Assembly (NCBI RefSeq): GCF_040273735.1
Contig: NZ_JBELZM010000014.1
Span: forward strand, 69,175 to 133,174
Origin: Solibacillus sp040273735
GTDB taxonomy: Bacteria > Bacillota > Bacilli > Bacillales_A > Planococcaceae
DNA length: 64,000 nucleotides
Reading direction: 5' to 3'
In this document: positions 1 through 8,284 of the stretch, one piece after another
How positions within the stretch are numbered: position 1 is the stretch's first letter
Layout of the letters: the number at the start of each line of letters is the position of its first letter
Position numbers and translations under genes: made by a program
The notes under the pieces: model-generated
What the model was told of the DNA's origin: nothing
Databases searched by the model: none
What the model saw: only the letters and a program-made list of their open reading frames with translations

Positions 1-945
1 ATTTTCTGCACGATCGTATACTTTCATAATTTTTTCTCGGAATGCACCTGTATCAACTTCTTCAACAATTTCCATTCCGTTTTCCTCTAGTCGCTGAAGT
101 GCCATTTTCTCCATCTCGACAACAAGTTGGCGTTCATAGACACCGATTTTTTCGCCTTCTTCCATGACAATTTGACGAAGATCCTCCGGCAAGCGGTTAT
201 ATGCATTTTCACTCAACATAAATACTGCAGATGAATAGGCATGACTCGTTAAAGTCATATAATGCTGGTTGGCATCGTAAAGTTTGTAGCTGTCAATTAC
301 TAGAATAGGATTTTCCTGTCCATCCACTACTCCGGATTGAAGTGCTGTCAATGCTTCTGTCCAAGCCATTGGAGAAGGTGTTACACCTAGTTCATTAAAG
401 GCAGAAATGAAAACTTTATTTTCCTGTACCCGTAGTGATAATCCTTCCAGATCTTCAGGTGTCGCAACCGGTTTTATGCTGTTTGTAACATGACGGAAAC
501 CATTTTCCCCCCAAGACAAACCGACGATTCCGATTTCACGTAATTGGGCAAATAAATCTTCACCAATTTCTCCTTCCAAAATATTAACGGCCGCTTCACG
601 GTCATTAAATAAAAACGGTAAATCGAGTACAGCAAAATCTTTTACAAAGTTCATGATCGGACCTGATGTTGAAACGACAAGGTCTACTGAACCTAACATG
701 GCTCCTTCAATCAACTCTCGCTCAGCACCGAGCTGGCTAAGCGGAAAAGTCTCGATAATTACGCGGCCATCTGTTCGTTCTTCCACCCGCTCTTTTAACT
801 CTTGCATCGCCAATTCAAACGGATGATCTGCTGCCAGAGAATGCCCGGCATATAACACATACTGCTCTTTTTCATCTGAGGTGGAGCAAGCGGATAAAAA
901 CATGCTCCCTAACATCAGCCCAACGATATATATTATTTTTTTCAT
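1..945 (-). CDS. dctP: TRAP transporter solute-binding lipoprotein, DctP family (3' end cut by window edge)
   Basis: Open from an ATG at 945 to the window edge, 315 codons without a stop. The N-terminus is a lipoprotein signal (positive MKK, hydrophobic core, lipobox LSAC), so the mature protein should be anchored outside the membrane. The body reads as a DctP-type TRAP receptor, including the segment ALQSGVVDGQENP that is typical of the family's ligand-contact region. TRAP receptors deliver small carboxylates to a DctQ/DctM permease, which would lie beyond the left edge. The start has a GGGGAT-like RBS overlapping the stop of the preceding FAD dehydrogenase (11-base gap), so the two are probably co-transcribed. 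That suggests a 2-hydroxyacid such as glycolate or lactate as cargo, which is inference. Confidence 0.85.
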   Translation of the reverse strand, partial: MKKIIYIVGLMLGSMFLSACSTSDEKEQYVLYAGHSLAADHPFELAMQELKERVEERTDGRVIIETFPLSQLGAERELIEGAMLGSVDLVVSTSGPIMNFVKDFAVLDLPFLFNDREAAVNILEGEIGEDLFAQLREIGIVGLSWGENGFRHVTNSIKPVATPEDLEGLSLRVQENKVFISAFNELGVTPSPMAWTEALTALQSGVVDGQENPILVIDSYKLYDANQHYMTLTSHAYSSAVFMLSENAYNRLPEDLRQIVMEEGEKIGVYERQLVVEMEKMALQRLEENGMEIVEEVDTGAFREKIMKVYDRAEN

Positions 946-956
946 CTTTTAATCCC

Positions 957-2321
957 CTAATCAATAAAAATTTTGCCAGGATTCATAATGTTGTTTGGAT
1001 CGAGTACCCGCTTAATCTCTTTCATCAAATTATAGGCAAGTCCGTGTTCCTGTTGTTGGTACTTGGCCTTGCCGACCCCTACACCATGTTCGCCGGTACA
1101 AGTTCCTCCTAATGAAAGCGCATATTCAACAACATGCTCATTCAATTCTCTTGCTCTTGCAATCTCTTCTTTACTGGCAATATCAACCATTAGTAAAATA
1201 TGATAATTGCCATCTCCTACATGCCCGACAATCCCCGCGTCAATCTGCATACTTTCAATTTTATCGCGGGAATTCTGAATTGCATCAGGTAATGAATTTA
1301 TCGGCACGACGACATCTGTAGACATAAGTCGTTTCCCCGGCGCGGAATGAATGTATGTATAGGCCAAGTTATGACGAAGCTCCCATAATTGGTTACGTGC
1401 ACGTTCATCCTGTTCAAATGCTAGCTCGATACAGCCATTGTCATTCAATAATTCAGACGCAAAAACGATATCTGACTGCAAACCTGCCTCATTTCCATGG
1501 AACTCCAAAAATAATGTCGGCGTTTCGGCAAAGGTTGTACCGGAAGCGAAGTTTACTTGTTCAATACTGCGCTTATCGACAAGTTCAATGCGTGCCATTG
1601 GAATTCCGGCTTGTTTTAATGAAACGACAGCATCAACCGCTTGTTGGACCGTCACAAATGTAGCGCGGCCGGCAACAATTTTTTCAGGAATCCCGTAAAC
1701 TCGTAATGTTAATTCAGTGATGACTCCGAGTGTTCCCTCAGAACCGACCATTAAACCATTCAAGTGATAGCCTGAAGAAGATTTCGCAGCCAATCCCCCA
1801 GTATGGATCACATCCCCATTTGCTAAAACAACTTCTAAATCACGGACCTGATCACGCATGATACCGTAACGTACAGAAGTAGTTCCACTCGCATTGGTCG
1901 CAGCCATCCCGCCTAATGTCGCATCGGCACCTGGATCAACAGAGAAGAATAAGCCGTATTTTTTTAATTCTTTATTAAGCTGGCTGCGTGTTACACCTGG
2001 TTGGACCTTTACAAGAAAATCATCCGGTCGTACTTCCAATACGGCATTCATAAGCGATAAATCTAGGGAGATTCCGCCTTGATAAGGAATTACATGTCCT
2101 TCTAAACTAGTACCTAGCCCAAATGGTACTACTGGAATTCGCTGTTCATTTGCGAGGGCAACAATTATACTGACTTCCTCAGCTGTTTTCGGAAATACGA
2201 CAACATCCGGTAAATGCGGCTCATGATACGATTCGTCTTTTCCGTGTTGAGTACGTAGCACTTCATTCGTTGTTACTTGCTCATGTGATAATAGTTGCTG
2301 CAGTTTTTCAATGTAATTCAA
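957..2321 (-). CDS. glcD: FAD-linked 2-hydroxyacid dehydrogenase (GlcD / D-lactate dehydrogenase family)
   Basis: 454 aa, usual length for the family. The N-terminal half is a PCMH-type FAD domain (about residues 38-217) with PFGLGTSLEGH and the glycine-rich GADATLGGMAATNASG stretch. The C-terminal half is the FAD-oxidase cap domain with GEHGVGVGKAKY (about residue 410) and the terminal NPGKIF motif. Enzymes of this group oxidise glycolate, D-lactate or related 2-hydroxyacids. The start ATG follows AGGAGG at 8 bases. The TRAP receptor gene follows after 11 bases, so uptake and oxidation of one substrate are probably coupled. Exact substrate cannot be read from sequence; glcD is used as a family label. 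Confidence 0.88.
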   Translation of the reverse strand: MNYIEKLQQLLSHEQVTTNEVLRTQHGKDESYHEPHLPDVVVFPKTAEEVSIIVALANEQRIPVVPFGLGTSLEGHVIPYQGGISLDLSLMNAVLEVRPDDFLVKVQPGVTRSQLNKELKKYGLFFSVDPGADATLGGMAATNASGTTSVRYGIMRDQVRDLEVVLANGDVIHTGGLAAKSSSGYHLNGLMVGSEGTLGVITELTLRVYGIPEKIVAGRATFVTVQQAVDAVVSLKQAGIPMARIELVDKRSIEQVNFASGTTFAETPTLFLEFHGNEAGLQSDIVFASELLNDNGCIELAFEQDERARNQLWELRHNLAYTYIHSAPGKRLMSTDVVVPINSLPDAIQNSRDKIESMQIDAGIVGHVGDGNYHILLMVDIASKEEIARARELNEHVVEYALSLGGTCTGEHGVGVGKAKYQQQEHGLAYNLMKEIKRVLDPNNIMNPGKIFID

Positions 2322-2344
2322 TTCAGTTCCTCCTAACTATTGTT

Positions 2345-2371
2345 GTTGGACCTTTGGAGATTTGGTCCAAC
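2345..2371. promoter_or_regulatory. Inverted repeat, possible operator in the glcD leader
   Basis: Perfect 8-base arms GTTGGACC (2345-2352) and GGTCCAAC (2364-2371) with an 11-base centre, 24 bases upstream of the glcD start. The arms resemble the TTGG...CCAA operators of FadR/LldR-type GntR regulators, which often control hydroxyacid catabolism. No regulator gene is adjacent in the window. Function is inferred. Confidence 0.4.
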
Positions 2372-2446
2372 CAACTCTTAATAATAAGAATATATTTATT
2401 TTTCTGAAAATACAAACTATTTATTTTTTGTACAATGTTTTCCATT

Positions 2447-2476
2447 AAAAAGAGCTGACATAAAGTTGTCAGCTCC
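2447..2476 (-). terminator. Rho-independent terminator after the P-loop/Asp23-like gene
   Basis: On the minus strand GAGCTGACA (arms 2452-2460 and 2467-2475) forms a 9-bp stem followed by a T-run. It lies just downstream of the stop at 2485. Confidence 0.8.
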
Positions 2477-2484
2477 GGATAAAC

Positions 2485-3285
2485 TTATTTAATTCCTTTA
2501 ATTTGAATATGAATCGTTTCGGGTTCAATGCCGAAATGCAATGAAAAATCGTCCGCAATTTCCTTCTGAAGATTATATAAAAAGTTTGGTACAACATAGG
2601 CAACTGGTGATTTTAAATAAAGTCCAATTGTCATTTGGGGTACGCCGTCTGTTTGAATATTGGCTATTTCGAATTTAGCCAGATTATCCTGCTTTTCAAG
2701 TACATGGTCCAACACATCGGTAAATACATTTCTAGAAATATAAACACTATTTTGATGAAAATCAGGCTGTACAATAGTCGTTTCTCCAAGCTTAACTTGT
2801 GAGGAAGAGAAAATTTCCTTCCCCCGTTGAATAAGGCGTTTGAAAAAATTCTGTTCTACTTGGCGGTACGGAACAGGCATAACATGTTTGCCCTGAATTT
2901 CCCGTACATATTTGGCAATGCGAATTTCCTTTTCCGTTCGAATATTATGGACATAATGAAATTCATCGATTTCCCCAAGCTGTAACCGAGCTGCAATTCT
3001 TTTCGTCATTTTGTCGGATGTGCCGATCAGTAGAATGGACTTCACCTCATGGGAGCTAATCGCCTCCGATATTTCCGCTTTATGTATGTCATCATCCAAA
3101 ATGGCGCGGCGCACTGCTTTTAACGTATTCTTCTCAAATTTAGCGGATGTCCCAGCGGCTTTTTCACCGTTTATGATTAATATACCGTCATCAATGATGG
3201 CCTCAATTCCGTTGTCATGTGCGAATTGTAAAGCACTCGTACTCTTCCCTGTCCCACTTGGCCCGCTTAATGAATAGATTTTCAT
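2485..3285 (-). CDS. P-loop NTPase with Asp23/Gls24-like C-terminal domain
   Basis: 266 aa. A Walker A motif GPSGTGKST sits at residues 8-16, and the first ~130 residues read as a small kinase-like nucleotide-binding domain. The last ~90 residues have the alternating-hydrophobic pattern of Asp23/Gls24 alkaline-shock domains (VYISRNVF near the start, IHIQIKGIK at the end). Asp23 domains are small alpha/beta modules associated with envelope stress. I do not recognise a named gene with this combination. The start has GAGGTG four bases upstream. It is transcribed alone, with its own terminator. Function unknown; the P-loop is certain, the Asp23 assignment is by eye. Confidence 0.7.
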   Translation of the reverse strand: MKIYSLSGPSGTGKSTSALQFAHDNGIEAIIDDGILIINGEKAAGTSAKFEKNTLKAVRRAILDDDIHKAEISEAISSHEVKSILLIGTSDKMTKRIAARLQLGEIDEFHYVHNIRTEKEIRIAKYVREIQGKHVMPVPYRQVEQNFFKRLIQRGKEIFSSSQVKLGETTIVQPDFHQNSVYISRNVFTDVLDHVLEKQDNLAKFEIANIQTDGVPQMTIGLYLKSPVAYVVPNFLYNLQKEIADDFSLHFGIEPETIHIQIKGIK

Positions 3286-3450
3286 TCTACACCTCTTAAT
3301 TATTTATTTTCCAGTACCTATATTGCTATTCCACTACGGTTTCGTGCTTTATGTAGTGAATTAATTCTCTTTTCTGATTTCATCCCCATTATACGTGATG
3401 TGTGTGATAAAATGGTGCTTACAATTGAAAGTTTTAAGGAGTGTTAAAGA

Positions 3451-4614
3451 TTGAATATCCAACCGTCTAAAAAAATGTCATTATTTGTGCCGGCTATATT
3501 TGGTGACTTAAAAAAACATGCTAAATTGCAAGAGCAAAAAGGAATGGAACTCATTGATTTAAGCCTTGGTAGCCCTGATATTGCTCCGGCAGAGAATTTA
3601 CGCCAAAAAATGTCCGAGCTTACGGCACTCTCGTCTTCTTACGGCTATACTTTAACGGGTATTCAAACATTCAATGAAGCGGTATGTCGCTATTATAAAC
3701 GAGTAAACAATGTTGAGTTAGATCCGGAATCTGAAGTTGTCCAAACAATTGGCTCCCAGGAAGGTTTAGTCCATTTGCCAGTAGCATTCTGCGATCCTGG
3801 AGATATTGTACTTACTACAAACCCGGCATATGTCGCATATGATGCAGGAATTCATTTGGCAGGTGCAACACCTTACTATATGCCCCTTACAAAGGAAAAT
3901 CAGTATTTGCCGGATTTAACAGCCATTCCAGAAGAGATTCGCCAAAAAGCAAAATTACTAATTTTAAACTTACCGGGTAACCCGGTACCAGCCATGCCAT
4001 CGATAGCATATTTTGAAGAAGTCGTGGCATTCGCGAAAAAGTATAATATTATCGTTCTGCATGATGCGGCCTATTCCGAATTTTACTTTAAGGGAGATGC
4101 CCCAATCAGCTTCCTTGCAACACCAGGTGCGAAAGAAGTCGGTCTGGAAATAAACTCCTTATCAAAAAGCTTCAGTCTTGCTGGTACTAGAATTGCTTAC
4201 ATAGTTGGAAATGCAGAATTAGTCGGGATTATGAAACAGCTGAAATCGAACTTGGATTTTGGTATTTTCGAACCGATACAGCAAGTAGCTGCTTTAGCGT
4301 TGGACAATGCCGAGCAGGTTACAAATGTTCTAAGAGAAACCTTCTCTATCCGTCATAAAACACTTATGGAAGGCTTAACATCGATCGGCTGGGAAGTTGC
4401 ACCGAGTGATGGCGGGATGTTTGTATGGGCAAAATATCCGTATGATATTAAATGCATCGACTTTGCTTATAAAGCAATCGAACAAACAGGTGTCGTTATG
4501 GTGCCGGGTACGGTATTTGGCACAGCCGGCGAAGGTTATATGCGTCTCGCATTAGTGCAGCCTGTCGAACAATTACAAGAAGCTGTTAAAAGACTTTCTA
4601 CAATAAAACTATAA
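3451..4614 (+). CDS. Class I/II PLP-dependent aminotransferase (LL-DAP aminotransferase-like)
   Basis: 387 aa, fold-type I aminotransferase. Visible family marks are NLPGNPVPA (NPxNP-like turn), HDAAYSEF (Asp and Tyr that contact the cofactor) and SLSKSFSLAGTR, with the Schiff-base lysine at about residue 239. The sequence style is that of the DapL/PatA group acting on amino acids such as aspartate, lysine-pathway intermediates or aromatics; substrate is not determinable. The start is TTG at 3451, preceded by AAGGAG; no in-frame ATG nearby has a comparable RBS. Divergent from the P-loop gene, it shares a terminator with the convergent Spo0M-like gene. Confidence 0.88.
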   Translation: MNIQPSKKMSLFVPAIFGDLKKHAKLQEQKGMELIDLSLGSPDIAPAENLRQKMSELTALSSSYGYTLTGIQTFNEAVCRYYKRVNNVELDPESEVVQTIGSQEGLVHLPVAFCDPGDIVLTTNPAYVAYDAGIHLAGATPYYMPLTKENQYLPDLTAIPEEIRQKAKLLILNLPGNPVPAMPSIAYFEEVVAFAKKYNIIVLHDAAYSEFYFKGDAPISFLATPGAKEVGLEINSLSKSFSLAGTRIAYIVGNAELVGIMKQLKSNLDFGIFEPIQQVAALALDNAEQVTNVLRETFSIRHKTLMEGLTSIGWEVAPSDGGMFVWAKYPYDIKCIDFAYKAIEQTGVVMVPGTVFGTAGEGYMRLALVQPVEQLQEAVKRLSTIKL

Positions 4615-4616
4615 AC

Positions 4617-4657
4617 AAAAAGGCGTTGCTGTATATAAGTATCAGCATCGCCTTTTC
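4617..4657. terminator. Bidirectional terminator
   Basis: Stem AAGGCGTTGCTG / CAGCATCGCCTT with A-run on the left and T-run on the right. It lies between the convergent aminotransferase and Spo0M-like genes, so it can serve both. Confidence 0.8.
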
Positions 4658-4659
4658 TT

Positions 4660-5052
4660 TTATTCAATGGTGCTATACGTAATAACACCTTTTTCTTCGA
4701 TTTCCACACCATCTAAAAACACAACGGTCGTTTGCAAGATGAGCTGTTCATCTTTTCCGCATACCCAGCGCTCGTCTGGAATAATTTCGAATGGAATAAT
4801 TTCGCCATCTTTTGATCGAATCCCGCCAACTAGCTGAAACGAGTGTTTCCCGACAATCGATAATTCGCCGTCCATTTCTTCACAAAGAACTTTTAATGAA
4901 ATGTAATCAATTTTATCCTCTTCGTCTTCTGTAAGTGTTGTCACATAAACGGAACCGTTTAATATGTCACCTTCTACAAGCTCCGTCTTTTCAATGACGG
5001 TTTCAACCTTCACGCCATTCTCTTCTAGTGATGTTAGCCATTTGCTTAACAT
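4660..5052 (-). CDS. Spo0M-like (arrestin-fold) protein, half-length
   Basis: 130 aa. The N-terminal segment (VKVETVIEKTELVEGDILNG, then VYV) matches the start of sporulation-control protein Spo0M, an arrestin-fold protein. Typical Spo0M is about 250-260 aa, so this is only one arrestin-like lobe. The reading frame is intact with a strong GGAGG RBS, so it looks like a genuine short paralogue rather than a fragment. Role in sporulation or envelope stress is inferred from the family. Confidence 0.7.
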   Translation of the reverse strand: MLSKWLTSLEENGVKVETVIEKTELVEGDILNGSVYVTTLTEDEEDKIDYISLKVLCEEMDGELSIVGKHSFQLVGGIRSKDGEIIPFEIIPDERWVCGKDEQLILQTTVVFLDGVEIEEKGVITYSTIE

Positions 5053-5094
5053 GTATACTCCTCCATTTAAATATGTAATTGGTAAAAGATTTTA

Positions 5095-5136
5095 AAAAGG
5101 GAGCATGTTAAAAGTTTTCGCTTTTAACATACCCCA
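5095..5136 (-). terminator. Terminator after the AI-2E family gene
   Basis: Minus-strand hairpin built on GTTAAAAG / CTTTTAAC with GC clamps (GGG/CCC) and a trailing T5 run, just past the stop at 5160. Confidence 0.7.
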
Positions 5137-5159
5137 TCTTTACAATTTCCTGTTTAATC

Positions 5160-6389
5160 TTATTTCAATTCTTCATACAGGTTCGTCTCGTCTGACTGGA
5201 AACGATTGTAGCGTTCCTTAAAGAGTCGATACGTATGGGAAATGAGAACTTTTATTAAAGCATAACCAGGAATACCTAGCACGACACCTGGAACTCCAAA
5301 TATAGCTCCAGCTGTTAATAATACAAAAATAATCGTAATAGGATGGATACTTAATGATTTACCCATAATTTGAGGGGAAATAAACTTTCCTTCGATTAAT
5401 TGTACAATTGTCCATACAATAGCTAACTTTACTAACAGCCATGGTGAATTTACAATCGCAATAATGGCTGCAGGTGTAGCTGCGATGGCCGGTCCCAAAT
5501 ATGGAACAACACTTGTGATCATCGCGAGGAAGCCAAGTAATAGAGCGTACGGCATTCCGATAATTAAAAAGCCGATTGTCATCATGACACCAATACAAAA
5601 CGATACTAAAATCTGGCCTTGTATGTAGGAGCTAATTTGCTTGTCCATATCATGCAATACATTTCCGATTCGCTCACGCATACGTGGCGGAAATAGGAGT
5701 AATATGAAGCGCGGCATTTTCTCGCCTTCATATAATAAATAAAATGTAATAAACGGCACTATTACGAGCGATAAAATGATACCAGTAACTGTTGATAGGA
5801 AACCTGTTATCCCAGTAGCCACACCAGTGGCTAAACTGCCTAAAGTTACTTTTACCGTTGTGATAAAACTATCCGTAAAGTCCGTTAAAATCTGATTGTA
5901 GTCAAAGTTGATCTTTTCAAAATACTCGCTGAAATGAGAGTTATTTAAAAAGGCTAATAGATCATTGGCAAGCGCCATTAAAACAACAGGAAATTCTTGC
6001 ACTAAGTTTGTAAACTGATCACGTAAAAACGGGAAAACAAGTAAAACAAGTAAAGTGATCAGTGCTACGACTACAATATACAAAATTAGAATCGCTAATG
6101 CCCGCGGCACTTTCCATCTCACTAAAAGCTTCAATGGCGGGCGTAATAAGTAAAACAAGATGACCCCTAGTACACCGGGCAGTATGATGACTTCAAATAA
6201 TACATGTAACGGTTCGAATATAAAGGAAATTTTATCGTACACGAATACCGTACAGCCAACTAATAAGATGATCACTAATAAGAATAATAAATTTTTACCA
6301 CCTAAGAATCGAATAAATTTAGAAGAGAAAAATTTAGACGTTTCCTGGGGTAATGAATTCACTTTATTCATTTCATTTTTTCTCTCCAA
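5160..6389 (-). CDS. AI-2E family transporter (UPF0118 permease)
   Basis: 409 aa polytopic membrane protein with about eight hydrophobic segments. The C-terminal core PQIMGKSLSIHPITIIFVLL and GIPGYALIKV are hallmarks of the AI-2E (YdbI/YubA/YtvI/YueF) family. Members export small molecules or exchange sodium and protons; the specific substrate here is unknown. The longest frame begins at TTG 6389 with GAGGTGG only 4 bases away. An alternative is ATG at 6371 with GGAGAG about 10-12 bases upstream, giving a protein six residues shorter. Confidence 0.85.
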   Translation of the reverse strand: MERKNEMNKVNSLPQETSKFFSSKFIRFLGGKNLLFLLVIILLVGCTVFVYDKISFIFEPLHVLFEVIILPGVLGVILFYLLRPPLKLLVRWKVPRALAILILYIVVVALITLLVLLVFPFLRDQFTNLVQEFPVVLMALANDLLAFLNNSHFSEYFEKINFDYNQILTDFTDSFITTVKVTLGSLATGVATGITGFLSTVTGIILSLVIVPFITFYLLYEGEKMPRFILLLFPPRMRERIGNVLHDMDKQISSYIQGQILVSFCIGVMMTIGFLIIGMPYALLLGFLAMITSVVPYLGPAIAATPAAIIAIVNSPWLLVKLAIVWTIVQLIEGKFISPQIMGKSLSIHPITIIFVLLTAGAIFGVPGVVLGIPGYALIKVLISHTYRLFKERYNRFQSDETNLYEELK

Positions 6390-6464
6390 TAGACCACCTC
6401 AATGTTTCAACAATATTTAATTTATACTTTATTTTAGCATGAATAACCAATGTACATATAATGC

Positions 6465-7403
6465 TTACTCGTTTAAATTTAAAAAATCATGTAAAATTTG
6501 CGAATTTTTCGCAACATCGATTTCCAGTACTTCCCCGGCGTGTCGGTAATTGTTAATTTTGTAAGTACCCTCTGCTGGAATCGTCATTTTTTCAACGTTG
6601 ATTTCCCCGCCTGATACGGCTTTTAATGCAGTTGTCAGCTGGTCTTTGCTAGTTAAATCTGTCGTAATGTAACCTTGAGTAGCACCGATGAATTTAGGTA
6701 TATTCGCTACATTTTTTGCAGAAAATAGCTGATCCTTTAAAGCTTCAATTACTTTTTGCTGACGGGCTACACGTCCAAAATCACCTTCAGCATCACTACG
6801 GAAACGGGCATAGCCGAGCAATTCTTTACCGTTAAGATTCTGAATACCTTTTTTAAGTTCAACATAGATTAATCCGCCCATGTCTTTTTCAACATCCATT
6901 TCAATACCGTTTGGAGCTAAAATATCAATTAATGTTTCAAAGCTTTTAAAATCAATCATGGCATAATGGTGGATTGGTATATCGAACATATTATTTAACG
7001 TTTCCTGAAGTAACGGTACCCCACCTAAATAGTAGGCAGTATTCAGTTTATATGATTGATAACCAGGTATGTCAGCATAAATATCACGCATAAAAGAGAC
7101 GAGCTTCATATCATTCGTTTTTCTGTTCCAAGAAAGAAGCATCATCGTATCGGAACGCGATTTTTCTTCACCTCGAGTATCAACACCTAATATTAAATAA
7201 TTTTCTATAGTCGGATGATTATCATCTGGTTCAAAACCTTTTACTTCAATTTTTTTATCGCTTGCCAAATCCTTCCCCTTATTATATTGGACATAGCTAT
7301 ATCCAATTACACTTAAAAGTAAAAGAAATACAATTACGAATAGTACCCGGCCTTTACGCATTTTTTTCTTTCGATAGCGGGTTTGTCGCGTCTGTTCTTC
7401 CAT
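6465..7403 (-). CDS. LytR-CpsA-Psr family cell-wall glycopolymer ligase
   Basis: 312 aa. Cytoplasmic basic N-terminus, one membrane anchor (about residues 19-38), then an extracellular LCP domain. Family marks are NYLILGVDTRGEE, SRSDTMMLLSWN with the conserved Arg/Asp pair, SFMRDIY, KLNTAYYLGG and GYARFRSDAEGDFGRVARQQ. LCP enzymes transfer teichoic acid or other glycopolymers from undecaprenyl carrier to peptidoglycan. Start ATG has GGAAG upstream. Monocistronic as far as visible. Paralogue identity (TagT/U/V type) cannot be settled. Confidence 0.92.
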   Translation of the reverse strand: MEEQTRQTRYRKKKMRKGRVLFVIVFLLLLSVIGYSYVQYNKGKDLASDKKIEVKGFEPDDNHPTIENYLILGVDTRGEEKSRSDTMMLLSWNRKTNDMKLVSFMRDIYADIPGYQSYKLNTAYYLGGVPLLQETLNNMFDIPIHHYAMIDFKSFETLIDILAPNGIEMDVEKDMGGLIYVELKKGIQNLNGKELLGYARFRSDAEGDFGRVARQQKVIEALKDQLFSAKNVANIPKFIGATQGYITTDLTSKDQLTTALKAVSGGEINVEKMTIPAEGTYKINNYRHAGEVLEIDVAKNSQILHDFLNLNE

Positions 7404-7688
7404 TCCTACAACTTCCTTTCTATTTCTGTGAAGTTTAGACGATTTACATTAAATTTAGTTTCAAATTACTTATAGTATACCATTTTATGCACATTTTCTT
7501 CCTAACTAATGAAATGTCCGCATATCTTTTTTCTTTATTTTTATTACGCAACAGAATATTATATGCTATTAAAAGATTAATAAATTGAATGTCATTCTTA
7601 TCCATGTTAGAATACAGCATATTTAACAGCTTTATTGAAGTAAAGTACAGGTTGAATATGTTTACTGGTTTATGAGGAGTGATTCAAA

Positions 7689-8210
7689 ATGGAAAAGGCA
7701 ACATTTGCAGGTGGTTGTTTTTGGTGTATGGTCAAACCTTTTGATCAATGGGAAGGCATCGGAAAAGTAACGAGCGGTTATATGGGTGGTCATGTGGAAA
7801 ACCCTACATATGAAGATGTAAAGCGTGGAGAATCTGGACATGTGGAAGTTGTCGAGATTGAATTTAACCCTGAGATTTTCAGCTATGAAAAACTCTTGGA
7901 TATATACTGGATGCAAATCGATCCGACAGATGCTGGCGGACAGTTCCACGATCGCGGCGAGTCTTACAAAACAGTGATTTTTACGCATAGCGCTGAACAG
8001 TATGCGGCTGCATTGCAGTCCAAGAAAAATCTGGCGGAAAGTGGACGTTTTAAAAAGCCGATTGTTACTGAAATTAAACAGGCGGAAACTTTTTGGCCAG
8101 CAGAAGACTACCACCAGGATTATTACAAAAAAGAAGAATCTCATTATCAAGAAGACCGTGCAAAATCCGGGCGCGATGAGTTTATTGATGCTCACTGGAA
8201 AGAAAGCTAA
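7689..8210 (+). CDS. msrA: Peptide methionine-S-sulfoxide reductase MsrA (stand-alone copy)
   Basis: 173 aa. Catalytic motif GCFWC with the nucleophilic cysteine at residue 10, followed by GYMGGHVENPTYEDV, DPTDAGGQFHDRGESY and the C-terminal AEDYHQDYY motif. It reduces the S-epimer of methionine sulfoxide in proteins using thioredoxin. AGGAGTG lies upstream of ATG. A second msrA, paired with msrB, is at 43159-43686, so this is one of two paralogues in the window. Confidence 0.95.
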   Translation: MEKATFAGGCFWCMVKPFDQWEGIGKVTSGYMGGHVENPTYEDVKRGESGHVEVVEIEFNPEIFSYEKLLDIYWMQIDPTDAGGQFHDRGESYKTVIFTHSAEQYAAALQSKKNLAESGRFKKPIVTEIKQAETFWPAEDYHQDYYKKEESHYQEDRAKSGRDEFIDAHWKES

Positions 8211-8227
8211 TATTTCTGCATATTAAG

Positions 8228-8268
8228 AGACGTACCATTCGATATTTCGAGCGGTACGTTCTTTTTTG
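8228..8268. terminator. Terminator between msrA and the XRE-TPR regulator
   Basis: Stem ACGTACC / GGTACGT (8230-8236 with 8253-8259), loop with further weak pairing, then TTCTTTTTT on the plus strand. It ends the msrA transcript and may also end the convergent regulator. Confidence 0.75.
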
Positions 8269-8284
8269 TATTGTGCTATTGAAG

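Noticed and set aside
7662..8195. Long open frame on the minus strand opposite msrA.
   Set aside because: It is a mirror of the strongly coding msrA frame; the second msrA shows a similar opposite-strand frame, as expected from codon bias.
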